Below, one piece after another: positions 53,028 to 62,057 of a stretch of DNA of 64,000 nucleotides. The notes beneath the pieces are model-generated. The model saw only the letters and a list, made by a program, of their open reading frames with translations, searched no databases and was not told the origin of the DNA. This DNA comes from Plantactinospora sp. KBS50 (lineage in GTDB: Bacteria; Actinomycetota; Actinomycetes; Mycobacteriales; Micromonosporaceae): positions 1,674,001 through 1,738,000 of the forward strand of contig NZ_CP022961.1 in the NCBI RefSeq assembly GCF_002285795.1. Reading direction: 5' to 3'. The stretch's first letter is position 1, and the number at the start of each line of letters is the position of its first letter. Position numbers and translations under genes: made by a program.

Positions 53028-55415
53028 GTGGGCTCCCGGGTCTTCACCCAATACGTGCTCAAGGTGCACAGCCGGTGCGATCTGAGCTGCGACCACTGCT
53101 ACATCTACGAGCACGCCGACACCAGTTGGCGTCGCCGCCCCCGGGTCATGGCGCCCGAAGTCGTCCGCATGGCGGCGGGCCGGATCGCGGAGCACGCCCA
53201 ACTGCACCGGCTGTCGCGGGTACATGTCGTCCTGCACGGCGGTGAACCCCTGCTTCTCGGACCGGACCGGTTGCGCGAGGTGCTGGCCGAGTTTCGGGCC
53301 GTGATCGGTCCGGTCGCCCACCTGGACCTGCGGATGCAGACCAACGGCGTGCTGATGACCAGGCGGATCTGCGACATCCTGCGCGAGTACGACGTCCGGG
53401 TCGGGGTGTCCCTGGACGGCGACCGGGAGGCCAACGACCGGCACCGGCGGTTCGCCACCGGCGCCAGTAGCCACCAGCAGGTGCGGGCCGCGCTCGCGCT
53501 GCTCCGGGAACCGGTGTATCGGCGCTGTTACGCCGGCATCCTCTGCACCGTCGACGTGCGCAACGACCCGGACCGGGTGTATGACGCGCTGCTGGCCGAG
53601 TCACCGCCCCGGATCGACCTGCTGCTGCCGCACGCCACCTGGGACACGCCCCCGCACCGGCCGCCGGGAACAACGACCCCGTACGCGGACTGGCTGCACC
53701 GGATCTACCAGCGGTGGATCCGTGACGACCGACCGGTACCGATCCGGCTGTTCGACTCGCTGCTCGCCACCGCGACAGGCGGGCGGAGCGAGACCGAGGC
53801 CGTCGGGCTCGAACCCGCCGACGTGCTGGTGGTCGAGACGGACGGAGCCTGGGAACAGGCGGACTCGCTCAAGACCGCGTACGACGGTGCGCCGGACACC
53901 GGGTTGCACGTGTCGACCGACCCGGTCGACCGGGTGGCGCGGCACGCCGGCCTGCTCGCCCGGGACGGTCCGGCCAACCTCTGCGCGACCTGCCGGAACT
54001 GTCCGGTGATGCACCGCTGCGGCGGCGGCCTCTTCGCACACCGCTACCGGACCGGGGCAGGCTTTGCCAATCCGTCGGTCTACTGCCCGGACCTCCTGGC
54101 GCTGATCTCGGCGATGGATCGCACGCCGTCGACGAGCCGAAACCGGGCCGGCGGGTCCGGGCAGCGGCCACCGCCGGAGGCGGCCGAGGCGGATCTGATC
54201 CCGCTGCTCGATGACCTGGCCGGCGGGTACGGCACGGTCGCCACCCTGGAACGGCTCCGCGCCACCCAGCTGTCGATCACGCGGGCGCTGCTGGCGACCC
54301 TGGCCGGTGACGCCGGACCGGCGGTACGGCCCGTGGTGGAGCAGGCATGGGCGGTGCTGGACCGGCTGGAAAGCGACGCGCCCGAGCCGCTGCGGGACGT
54401 GCTCGGGCATCCGTTCATCCGGCCGTGGCTGGTCCGCGGCCTGGCCCGGTGGGACGGGTCGGGTGCCTCGGCCGACCCGGAACCGGCCGCCCGGCTGGCC
54501 GCCCTCGCCGCCGCGGCGGCGGTCCGGGCCGACCGGCCGGCGGAACTCGTGGTACCGGTCCGGGCCGGCATGGTTCACCTGCCGACCGTGGGACGTTTCG
54601 AACTCGGTCCGTCCGCCCCGGCCCGGGTGACCCTGGCGATCCGACCCGGCGCGCTGGAACTGGTCCGGTCACCGGGGACCAGCTCGCTCGTCAGCACGGG
54701 TCGGCCGGATCCGGCGCTTGGCTGGCGGCCCGCACCGCGGGTGTCCACGGCGGGGTGGAACGTGGTCATCGAGGATGTCGACCCGGATCGGGACTGCTTC
54801 GAACTTGCGGCCGGTCCGTACCTCACCTACGAGGGCCAGCGGACGTTCGGACGTACGCTCGCGGCGGCGCTGGCGCAGCTGCGCCGCGACGTCCCGGGGC
54901 ACGTACCGGCGTTACGCGCCGGTCTGCGCGCGGTGGTCCCGCTGCGACCGGAGGCGGCCGTGCCCCGCCGTGCGCGACCTGGCGCGGGACTGCCCGGCGC
55001 GTTCGGTGCGGTGGGGGTACCGACGACGCGGACCGGTGGGCTGGTGCCGCTGATCCGCAGTTGGCAGCACGGCAAGCTGGCCGCGATGCAGGACCTGTGC
55101 GATCTCGTCGCGCCGCAGCGCAGCGCGCCGGTGGCCGTTCCCGGCCACCGGCCGGGAACGGCGCTCGACCTGCTGACCGAGCTGTACGCCTGGCTCGGTC
55201 TGGCCGCCGGCCGGCCCGGACGCCCCGAGCAGCCCGGACGCCCCGAAAGGCCCGGACGCCCCGAAAGGCCCGGACGCCCCGAAAGGCCCGGACCGCGCTG
55301 GGCGGTTGAGACAGCCGAGGCCCTGCTCGCCGCCGACGTGCTGACCGGGCACGGCGTGCGCTTCGTCAGCGGAATGCGGGAGACGCTCGGTGCCGGGCGG
55401 CCCGCCGCCGGGTGA
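53028..55415 (+). CDS. fxsB: Radical SAM/SPASM maturase FxsB with degenerate HExxH extension
   Basis: A 795-residue RiPP maturase. Residues 1-360 hold the radical SAM core with C17-x3-C21-x2-C24 and a SPASM-type cluster site (LCATCRNCPVMHRCGGG and VYCPDL, about 317-355). Residues about 395-795 form the extension found in HExxH-type peptide beta-hydroxylases, but the metal motif is degenerate: IRSWQHGKL near 672-680 keeps only the last His. This fits the inactive-hydroxylase form known as FxsBH. An 18-bp tandem repeat (GRPERP units) lies near 730-753. It likely cyclises FxsA. Confidence 0.93.
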   Translation: MGSRVFTQYVLKVHSRCDLSCDHCYIYEHADTSWRRRPRVMAPEVVRMAAGRIAEHAQLHRLSRVHVVLHGGEPLLLGPDRLREVLAEFRAVIGPVAHLDLRMQTNGVLMTRRICDILREYDVRVGVSLDGDREANDRHRRFATGASSHQQVRAALALLREPVYRRCYAGILCTVDVRNDPDRVYDALLAESPPRIDLLLPHATWDTPPHRPPGTTTPYADWLHRIYQRWIRDDRPVPIRLFDSLLATATGGRSETEAVGLEPADVLVVETDGAWEQADSLKTAYDGAPDTGLHVSTDPVDRVARHAGLLARDGPANLCATCRNCPVMHRCGGGLFAHRYRTGAGFANPSVYCPDLLALISAMDRTPSTSRNRAGGSGQRPPPEAAEADLIPLLDDLAGGYGTVATLERLRATQLSITRALLATLAGDAGPAVRPVVEQAWAVLDRLESDAPEPLRDVLGHPFIRPWLVRGLARWDGSGASADPEPAARLAALAAAAAVRADRPAELVVPVRAGMVHLPTVGRFELGPSAPARVTLAIRPGALELVRSPGTSSLVSTGRPDPALGWRPAPRVSTAGWNVVIEDVDPDRDCFELAAGPYLTYEGQRTFGRTLAAALAQLRRDVPGHVPALRAGLRAVVPLRPEAAVPRRARPGAGLPGAFGAVGVPTTRTGGLVPLIRSWQHGKLAAMQDLCDLVAPQRSAPVAVPGHRPGTALDLLTELYAWLGLAAGRPGRPEQPGRPERPGRPERPGRPERPGPRWAVETAEALLAADVLTGHGVRFVSGMRETLGAGRPAAG
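55215..55286 (+). repeat. 18-bp minisatellite inside fxsB, four copies
   Basis: CCCGGACGCCCCGAAAGG repeats from 55215 to 55286, the first copy differing at three bases. It encodes PGRPER-type hexapeptides in a loop of the C-terminal extension. Confidence 0.92.
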
Positions 55416-55422
55416 GCCGGCC

Positions 55423-56202
55423 GTGCTCGTCACACAGCTGCGGTCGCTCGGCCTCGACAGCACACGGACGGTCCTGGTGCACTGCTCGATGCGGCGGCTG
55501 GGTCGGCTCGCCGGCGGTCCCGTCGACCTGGTGCAGGCACTGCGAACCGTGCTCGGTCCGGACGGCACGATCGTGGTGCCGACCTTCACCGAGGGCAACT
55601 CGCTCAGCTCCCGGGCGTACCGGTCGGCCACCCGCGGGCTGAGTCCGGCCAGCAGCGTCGACCACCAGTCCCGGATGCCCGGCTTCGACCGGCGCAGTAC
55701 TCCCTCGGAGGGGATGGGTGCCTTCGCCGAGACGATCCGGCGGAATCCGGCGGCGCGGCGCAGTGCCCATCCGCAGAGTTCGTTCGCGGCGCTCGGGCCG
55801 TCCGCCGCCGGAATCACCGACCGGCACCCGCTGGACTGCCACCTCGGCGAGCGGTCGCCGTTGGGCCGCCTGTACGACCTGGACGCCCATGTACTGCTGG
55901 CCGGCGTGGGATTCCAGGTGTGCTCGGCCCTGCACCTGGCCGAGTACCGCCTGCCGGCGCCCGGCCCGGCGCGGCGGACGTACACCTGTTTCCAGGCCGA
56001 GGCCGGCCGCCGGGTCCGGCGCGAGTTCACGGACATCGAGCTCGACGACAGCGACTTCGGGTCGATCGGCAGGCGACTCGACCTGCTGCCGTTCGTCCGG
56101 CGCGGACCGCTGGGCCGGGGGACCGCCCGGCTGCTCCCGTTGCGTCCCGCCGTCGACTTCGCAGTCGGCTGGTTGACTGTCCACCGCACTTCTCAGCCTT
56201 GA
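55423..56202 (+). CDS. AAC(3)-family N-acetyltransferase of the Fxs cluster
   Basis: A 259-residue protein of the aminoglycoside 3-N-acetyltransferase family. LVHCSMRRLGRLAGGP near the N-terminus, VVPTFTEGNS, and AHPQSSFAALGPSA (catalytic-His region) match it. In such clusters it more likely acetylates a peptide or small metabolite than an antibiotic, which is inference. GTG at 55423 puts the fold at the N-terminus; an in-frame GTG at 55390 overlaps fxsB. It is 7 bp past the fxsB stop. Confidence 0.85.
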   Translation: MLVTQLRSLGLDSTRTVLVHCSMRRLGRLAGGPVDLVQALRTVLGPDGTIVVPTFTEGNSLSSRAYRSATRGLSPASSVDHQSRMPGFDRRSTPSEGMGAFAETIRRNPAARRSAHPQSSFAALGPSAAGITDRHPLDCHLGERSPLGRLYDLDAHVLLAGVGFQVCSALHLAEYRLPAPGPARRTYTCFQAEAGRRVRREFTDIELDDSDFGSIGRRLDLLPFVRRGPLGRGTARLLPLRPAVDFAVGWLTVHRTSQP

Positions 56203-56258
56203 CGCCCATGCCTAGGCTCGAAGTGCGGGGCGACCGCCGGGACGGAAGAGTATGCGAC

Positions 56259-56927
56259 GTGGATGCTGCGGAGTTCACCGTGGATCCGCGAGCGCCGCTG
56301 TTTTTTCTCAGCTACGCACACACTCCGGACGGCCGTCGCGGGCCGGCGGCGCTGGAGCCGCACACATTCGTCCGCCGGCTCTTTGAGGACCTCTCCGTGC
56401 ATGTCGGGGAACTGGTCGGCCGGCCGGCGGGTGCTGATCCGGGCTTCATGGATCTCTCAATGAGCGGCGGCGAACGGTGGACCACGGAATTGCTCACGGC
56501 CGCCGGAACCTGCCAGGTGTTCGTGCCGCTCGTTTCCCGATCCCTGCTGCTCAGCACCTGGTGCGGCATGGAGTGGCACGCCTTTTCCCGCCGCAAGGTG
56601 GTGCCCCGCGAAGGGCGCCCGTCCGGTCACGAGACCGGAATCGTTCCCGTGACGTGGCTGGCGACCGATCCCGGGCCACTGCCCACGGTCGTCGGCGACA
56701 TCCAGCGATTCTCCCCGACCAACCTGCCGGATCCGCAGATCGTGCGGCAGTACCAGCGGGAGGGCGTGTACGGCCTGCTCACCATGCAGATGGAGAACGC
56801 GTACCGGGCCGTGGTCTGGCGGCTGGCGCAGCGGGTGGTGGCGGTCTACCGCGACTACCGGGTGGAACCGCTGATCCCGCCCAGCGCCGCGGAACTGCGC
56901 AACGTATTCGCTAAGGAGCAGGAATGA
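56259..56927 (+). CDS. fxsC: TIR-like protein FxsC, short form
   Basis: A 222-residue FxsC with a TIR-like fold. PLFFLSYAHT opens the domain and LSTWCGMEWHAF ends its core, with W101, C102 and E105 at the place of the NADase catalytic Glu of TIR domains. The body between contains the FMDLSMSGGERW loop. GTG at 56259 has GGAAGAG upstream; an ATG at 56208 without a ribosome-binding site is the alternative. It overlaps the next gene by 4 bp. Confidence 0.87.
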   Translation: MDAAEFTVDPRAPLFFLSYAHTPDGRRGPAALEPHTFVRRLFEDLSVHVGELVGRPAGADPGFMDLSMSGGERWTTELLTAAGTCQVFVPLVSRSLLLSTWCGMEWHAFSRRKVVPREGRPSGHETGIVPVTWLATDPGPLPTVVGDIQRFSPTNLPDPQIVRQYQREGVYGLLTMQMENAYRAVVWRLAQRVVAVYRDYRVEPLIPPSAAELRNVFAKEQE

Positions 56928-58168
56928 CCGGGCCGAACGGGCCGGGTACTGCGGCGGCGCGGTCCCGGCATCGGACGTACTTCTTCCTCAGCTACGCCCA
57001 CTCGGCCCCGACCTCGGACGCCGTCCGGACCGACACCGACCCGTGGGTCGGGCAGCTGTTCCTGGACCTCTCGGCGGAGGTGAGCCGCCGGGCACGCCCG
57101 GGTGGGGGTACGGACACCGGATTCTTCGACCAGCACATCCCGCTCGGCGTCGACTGGAAGGTCGCGTTGGCCGATGCGCTGAGCGCGGCCGAGGTGTTCG
57201 TGCCGCTCTACTCGCCCGGATACTTCAGCAGACCATGGGCGTTGGGTGAACAGAAGTCGTTCCGGAGTCGACTCGCCGAGGCGGATGTCGCGGACGCCGC
57301 GGAGCGGCTCGTGCCCGTGCTGTGGATCCCGCTGCCGCCCTGGGTGGAGCACCCGGAACTGGCTCCGGCGCTGCGGCTCGGCGAGGACATTCCGGAATAC
57401 TCCGAGAACGGCCTGCGTGCGCTCTGCATGCTGGCGGCGTACCGGGAGCCCTACGAGACCCTCCTGGGCCGGCTCGCCGAGCGGATCGTGGCGGTCGCCG
57501 AGCGGGCTCCGCTGCGTCCGTCGCGGGCTCCGGCGCTGGCCGAGATGGCGCCGGGTGACGTCGCCTCCGACCCGGCGTTCGCGGTCGCCGTGCTGGCGCC
57601 CACTGTGGTCGACGGCCCACCGGAGGGCCGGTACGGCCGCACCGGCGTGCACTGGCGGCCGTTCGTCGAGCAGCGCGCGCTGCCGGTCGCCGAGTACGCG
57701 GCCAGCACGGCGGAACGGCTCGGGCTGCCGACCCGGATCGTCGACTTCGCCGACGCCGGTCCACTGCTGCGCCGCTGTCCCGCGGTGGTGCTCACCGATC
57801 CGTGGTTGGTCGCCCGGCCCGGCGGTGTCCAGGCGATCCGGGCCGCCGCCGAGGACCTTCCACCCTGGGCCATGCCGCTTGTGGTTTCCGACGGGGCGGA
57901 TCAGTCGGAGACCACGCGCGCCACCGACCTTGCCGGCGCGGCCGTCGCTATGCTGCGGGACGCGGGCATCCGGCAGGCCCGTCAGGTGCACGGCATTCGC
58001 GAGTTTGTCGAGCTGATGCCGGTGCTGGTGACCCAGGCACGGCGGCAGTACCTTCGGCACTTTCCCATGCAACCGTCCGGTAATCCGCCGCCGGCGAACC
58101 GGCCACGCCTCGGCTACGCCGACCCCTCGCCCTATTCCGACCCACCTGGGAGCACCGATGCCCGCTGA
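56924..58168 (+). CDS. fxsC: TIR-like protein FxsC, long form
   Basis: A 414-residue protein, a second FxsC. The TIR-like part runs from YFFLSYAHSA (residue 19) to SRPWALGEQKSF with W105 and putative catalytic E109. Residues about 190-400 form an additional alpha/beta C-terminal domain seen in long FxsC proteins. AAGGAGCAGGA stands before the ATG. Start overlaps the preceding stop by 4 bp, end overlaps fxsT by 11 bp. Confidence 0.87.
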   Translation: MTGPNGPGTAAARSRHRTYFFLSYAHSAPTSDAVRTDTDPWVGQLFLDLSAEVSRRARPGGGTDTGFFDQHIPLGVDWKVALADALSAAEVFVPLYSPGYFSRPWALGEQKSFRSRLAEADVADAAERLVPVLWIPLPPWVEHPELAPALRLGEDIPEYSENGLRALCMLAAYREPYETLLGRLAERIVAVAERAPLRPSRAPALAEMAPGDVASDPAFAVAVLAPTVVDGPPEGRYGRTGVHWRPFVEQRALPVAEYAASTAERLGLPTRIVDFADAGPLLRRCPAVVLTDPWLVARPGGVQAIRAAAEDLPPWAMPLVVSDGADQSETTRATDLAGAAVAMLRDAGIRQARQVHGIREFVELMPVLVTQARRQYLRHFPMQPSGNPPPANRPRLGYADPSPYSDPPGSTDAR

Positions 58169-61100
58169 GCGCGAAGGCCAGGTAGTCACGTTCTACTCCT
58201 TCAAGGGCGGCACCGGCCGAACCATGGCGGTGGCCAATGTCGCCTGGATCCTTGCCGCGAACGGCAAGCGGGTGTTGGTGGCCGACTGGGACCTGGAGTC
58301 ACCCGGACTGCACCGATTCTTCGCCCCGTTCCTCAACCTCGACGCGATCGAGGGCACCGGTGGAGTCATCGACCTGATCCGGGACTACGAGTGGGAGGCG
58401 GCGCGGGAAAGACAACTGGAGCACCAGGAACAGCGGCCGGACCACTGGATCGAACGGTACGCGCGGGTCAACCGGCACGCCTTTTCGCTGCGGTGGGACT
58501 TTCCCGGCGGCGGTGGCCTGGACTTCCTCTCCGCCGGCCGGCAGAACAACGACTACGCGGTCACCGTCGGCGGGCTCGACTGGGACACGTTCTACAACCG
58601 GCTCGGTGGGGCGGAGTTCTTTGAGGCGCTGCGCGCCGACATGAAGCAGAATTACGACTACACGCTGATCGACAGCCGGACCGGGCTGAGCGACGTGGCG
58701 GACATCTGCACGCTGCACCTGCCGGACACCTTGGTGGACTGTTTCACCCTGAGCGACCAGGGCATCGACGGCGCCGCGCGGGTCGCCGGCTCGGTGCGGG
58801 ACCGGTACAAGCTGCGGGACATCCGGATCCTGCCCGTACCCATGCGGGTCGACCAGGCGGAGAAGGAGAAGGCCGAGGCCGGCCGGGCGTTGGCGATGCG
58901 GCGGTTCGCCGGGCTGCCGAGCGCGTTGTCCGACGCCGACCGGCGACGGTACTGGGCGGCGGTCGAGGTGCCCTACCGGCCCTTCTACGCGTACGAGGAG
59001 ACGCTGGCGACCTTCGGCGACCCGCCCGGCTCCCGGACCTCGCTGCTTGCCGCCTTCGAGACGCTGGCCGCCTACATCACCGACGGCGAGGTGAGTTCAC
59101 TTCCGCCGATGGACGAGGCGCTGCGTCTTCGGGAGAAGGCGCGGTTCGAGCGGCGGGTCGACGTGGCCGACGACGAGATCGTGTTGCGACACGCCCCCGA
59201 GGACGCGCTGTGGGCGGAGTGGATCGAGCGGGTGCTGGTTTCGGCCGGCGTACGGGTGGTCACCGCCGGATCCGTGGACGGTGCCGGGGCCGGTGGTCCG
59301 TCGCAGACCCTGACCGTCGTCTCGCACGCCTACCTGGGCGTCGACTCCGCCACCCTGCCCGCCCGGGATCCGGCCGGCCAGACCGTCCCGCTGGCGGTCT
59401 ACGTGTCCGACCTGCGACCGCTGGCGGAGTTTCCCGCGCACGCCTCGACCTTCCTGGCCGGCCTGTCCGCCACCACGGCCGCCGATCGGCTGCTGCGACT
59501 CGTCGGCCGTCCCGGACCGGTCCCGCTGAACCAGGCGGCCGGTCACGGGATGCGGTATCCGGGCACGGAACCGGCGGTCTTCCGGGCGCCGGTCCGCAAC
59601 GCGCGGTTCACCGGGCGCGACGACGACCTCGCCCAGTTGCGGGGCCAACTGCGCTCCAGCGGCAGCGCCGTGGTGTTGCCGGTGGCGTTGCAGGGCATGG
59701 GTGGCGTGGGCAAGACGCAGCTCGCGCTGGAGTACGTGCACCGGTTCAAGTCCGCCTACGATCTGGTGTGGTGGGTGCAGGCCGACCCGCCGGAATTCGT
59801 GGACACGTCGCTGGCGGACCTGGGGTCGAGGCTGGAACTGCCCGTCGAGCCCGCTCTCCTTGAGACCGTGCGGGCGGTCCTGCAGGCGCTGTCCCGCAAC
59901 GAGCCGTACGAACGGTGGCTGCTCGTCTACGACAACGCCGAGGAGATCGAGCGGGTGGCCCCGTTCCTGCCGCAGGGCGGCGGGCACGTGCTGCTGACCT
60001 CCCGCAACCGTGGCTGGGGCGATCACGCCACGCCTGTCCCCGTCGACGTCTTCGACCGGGCCGAGAGCGTGACGCATCTGCGGCAACGGGTCACCCAGAT
60101 GACGGCCGAGGAGGCGGACCGGGTGGCGGAGACGCTTGGTGACCTGCCCATCGCGGTGGCCGCGGCGGGCGCCTGGCTGGCCGACACCGGTACGCCGGTG
60201 GGCGAGTACCTCCAACAGATCGAGCGGCACGGGCCGAGCGCACTGTCGGTCGAGGCGACCTGGGATCTGTCGATCAACCGGCTGGCCGAGCAGGGGCCGG
60301 CGGCGTACCGGCTGTTGCAGCTCTGTTCGGTCCTGGCTCCGGAGATCGCCCTCGAGATCATCTACAGCGACGAGATGGCCGAGCAGATCGTGTCGATCGA
60401 CCCCTCGGTGTCCGAGCGGCTGGTCCGGGGCGCCCTGGTCCAGCAGATCAACCGGCTGGCCCTGCTCAAGCTGGACGTGCAGGGCGGCCAGATCCAGATC
60501 CACCGGCTGTTGCAGGCGGTCGTCCGGGACCGGATGTCCAGTCAGGAACAGGACGCCACCCGGCACCAGGCGCACCTGGTGCTCGCCGGTTCGCGTCCGG
60601 CCGGCGAGGTCGACAATCCGGAGACCTGGCGCCGTTTCCGGGCCATCTGGCCGCACCTGGAGATTTCCCGCGCGGTCAACTGCCCGGACGAGGGCGTCCG
60701 GCAGTTGTTGATCGACCGGCTGCGCTACCTCTGGCGCCGCGGCGGCCTGGCCCAGGCCGAGGAGTTCAGCCTCCGGGTGGAGGCAGGTTGGGAGGCGATG
60801 CTCGCCGGCATGACGGATCCGCGGGAGATCCACGGGCTGCGACGCCAGCTTCTGCACCTGCGCAACCACCGCGCCAACGTGCACCGTGACCAGGGCCGGT
60901 ACGAGGTGGCGCGGCAACTTGACCAGGCGGTGCTGGACGAGCAGCGGGAACTGATCGGCGTCCGGCACCCGCACATCCTGATGACCTCCGGCAGCCTCGC
61001 GGCCGACCTGCGGGCGCTGGGCCAGTTCTCCGCCGCCCTGGACCGGGACCGGGTCACCTACGCCGCCTGGTCGGAGATCTTCGGCGAGGACCATCCCCGC

Positions 61101-62027
61101 ACCCTTGCCGCCGCCAACAACCTGGCAGCGTCGCACCGGGCGGTGGGCGACTTCCGGGCGGCGCGATCCCGCGACGAGGAGGTGCTGCAACGCCGGCGCA
61201 TCGTGTTGGGGCCGACCAACCCGTACACGCTGCACTCGGCGTCCATGCTCGGCCGGGACCTGCGGGAGGCGGGCGAGTACGAGAAGTCCGTGTCGTTGCT
61301 GCGGACCGTCTACGACAGCTACTGCGAACTGCTCGGACCGGACAGCGCCGCGGCGTTGGTCGCGCTGGCCAACCTCGCCGCCTCCGTCCGGGCCGCCGGA
61401 CGTCCGGGTGAGGCGGCCCCGCTGCTGGACGCGGCCTACGAGACGCTGCGCGACCGGTTCGGGGCCGGTACCCCGGACGCCCTGTCCTGCCGGCTCAGCC
61501 GGGCGGTGAACCTGCTGGCCATCGACGACCTCGAAGGCGCGGAGAGCGAGGCGAGGGCGGTGGCCGACGCGTACGAGTCGAGCCTCGGTCCCGAACACCC
61601 GCACACCCTCGTGTGCGTCAACAATCTGGCGGTCGTCTACCGCGGGGTCGGGCAACCGGCCCAGGCGAGGCGACTGGCGTTGCGGGCCGCCGAGGACCTT
61701 GACCGGGCGCTCGGCCCGGATCACCCGTACACACTCGCCGCCGCCACGAACGTGGCGGTGTGCCTGCTGGAGTCGGCGGAGGTGGCGTCCGCGCGGGCGA
61801 TGTTCGAGGATCTGGTGGCCCGTGCCTCCGCCACGCTCGGCCCCGACCACCCGGACACCATCCGGTGCCTGGGCAACCTGGAACTCGCCGACCGGGCGGC
61901 CGGCGGGATGGCCCGGCACGAGGCGGCGGAGCGGCTTGCCGCGCTGCTCGGGCCGGAGCATCCGACGGTGACGACCCTGCGCAGGGGCTCGCCGGTGCAC
62001 CGGACTTTGGACCCGCACCCGTACTGA
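58158..62027 (+). CDS. fxsT: FxSxx-COOH system TPR/STAND protein FxsT
   Basis: A 1289-residue multidomain protein. Residues 7-310 are a ParA/MinD-like ATPase with deviant Walker A (K16GGTGRT22) and DWDLESPG. Residues about 340-450 are a TIR-like segment (HAPEDALWAEWIERVLVSAG) lacking the catalytic WxxxE pattern. Residues about 485-800 are an NB-ARC/STAND NTPase with P-loop GMGGVGKTQ near 515 and Walker B WLLVYDNAEE near 590. TPRs fill about 905-1275. Such proteins sense a ligand and oligomerise. Its place at the end of the fxs operon suggests it reads out the modified peptide or its target. Confidence 0.9.
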   Translation: MPAEREGQVVTFYSFKGGTGRTMAVANVAWILAANGKRVLVADWDLESPGLHRFFAPFLNLDAIEGTGGVIDLIRDYEWEAARERQLEHQEQRPDHWIERYARVNRHAFSLRWDFPGGGGLDFLSAGRQNNDYAVTVGGLDWDTFYNRLGGAEFFEALRADMKQNYDYTLIDSRTGLSDVADICTLHLPDTLVDCFTLSDQGIDGAARVAGSVRDRYKLRDIRILPVPMRVDQAEKEKAEAGRALAMRRFAGLPSALSDADRRRYWAAVEVPYRPFYAYEETLATFGDPPGSRTSLLAAFETLAAYITDGEVSSLPPMDEALRLREKARFERRVDVADDEIVLRHAPEDALWAEWIERVLVSAGVRVVTAGSVDGAGAGGPSQTLTVVSHAYLGVDSATLPARDPAGQTVPLAVYVSDLRPLAEFPAHASTFLAGLSATTAADRLLRLVGRPGPVPLNQAAGHGMRYPGTEPAVFRAPVRNARFTGRDDDLAQLRGQLRSSGSAVVLPVALQGMGGVGKTQLALEYVHRFKSAYDLVWWVQADPPEFVDTSLADLGSRLELPVEPALLETVRAVLQALSRNEPYERWLLVYDNAEEIERVAPFLPQGGGHVLLTSRNRGWGDHATPVPVDVFDRAESVTHLRQRVTQMTAEEADRVAETLGDLPIAVAAAGAWLADTGTPVGEYLQQIERHGPSALSVEATWDLSINRLAEQGPAAYRLLQLCSVLAPEIALEIIYSDEMAEQIVSIDPSVSERLVRGALVQQINRLALLKLDVQGGQIQIHRLLQAVVRDRMSSQEQDATRHQAHLVLAGSRPAGEVDNPETWRRFRAIWPHLEISRAVNCPDEGVRQLLIDRLRYLWRRGGLAQAEEFSLRVEAGWEAMLAGMTDPREIHGLRRQLLHLRNHRANVHRDQGRYEVARQLDQAVLDEQRELIGVRHPHILMTSGSLAADLRALGQFSAALDRDRVTYAAWSEIFGEDHPRTLAAANNLAASHRAVGDFRAARSRDEEVLQRRRIVLGPTNPYTLHSASMLGRDLREAGEYEKSVSLLRTVYDSYCELLGPDSAAALVALANLAASVRAAGRPGEAAPLLDAAYETLRDRFGAGTPDALSCRLSRAVNLLAIDDLEGAESEARAVADAYESSLGPEHPHTLVCVNNLAVVYRGVGQPAQARRLALRAAEDLDRALGPDHPYTLAAATNVAVCLLESAEVASARAMFEDLVARASATLGPDHPDTIRCLGNLELADRAAGGMARHEAAERLAALLGPEHPTVTTLRRGSPVHRTLDPHPY

Positions 62028-62057
62028 CCGGCGGGCTGTTCCGGGGCGGCCGGCGGC

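Noticed and set aside
59097-62018. A 973-codon open frame on the - strand opposite fxsT, and similar long antisense frames over mrpA, mrpD, recA and rny.
   Set aside because: Same composition bias of reverse frames at about 73% GC; the + strand frames encode recognised families.
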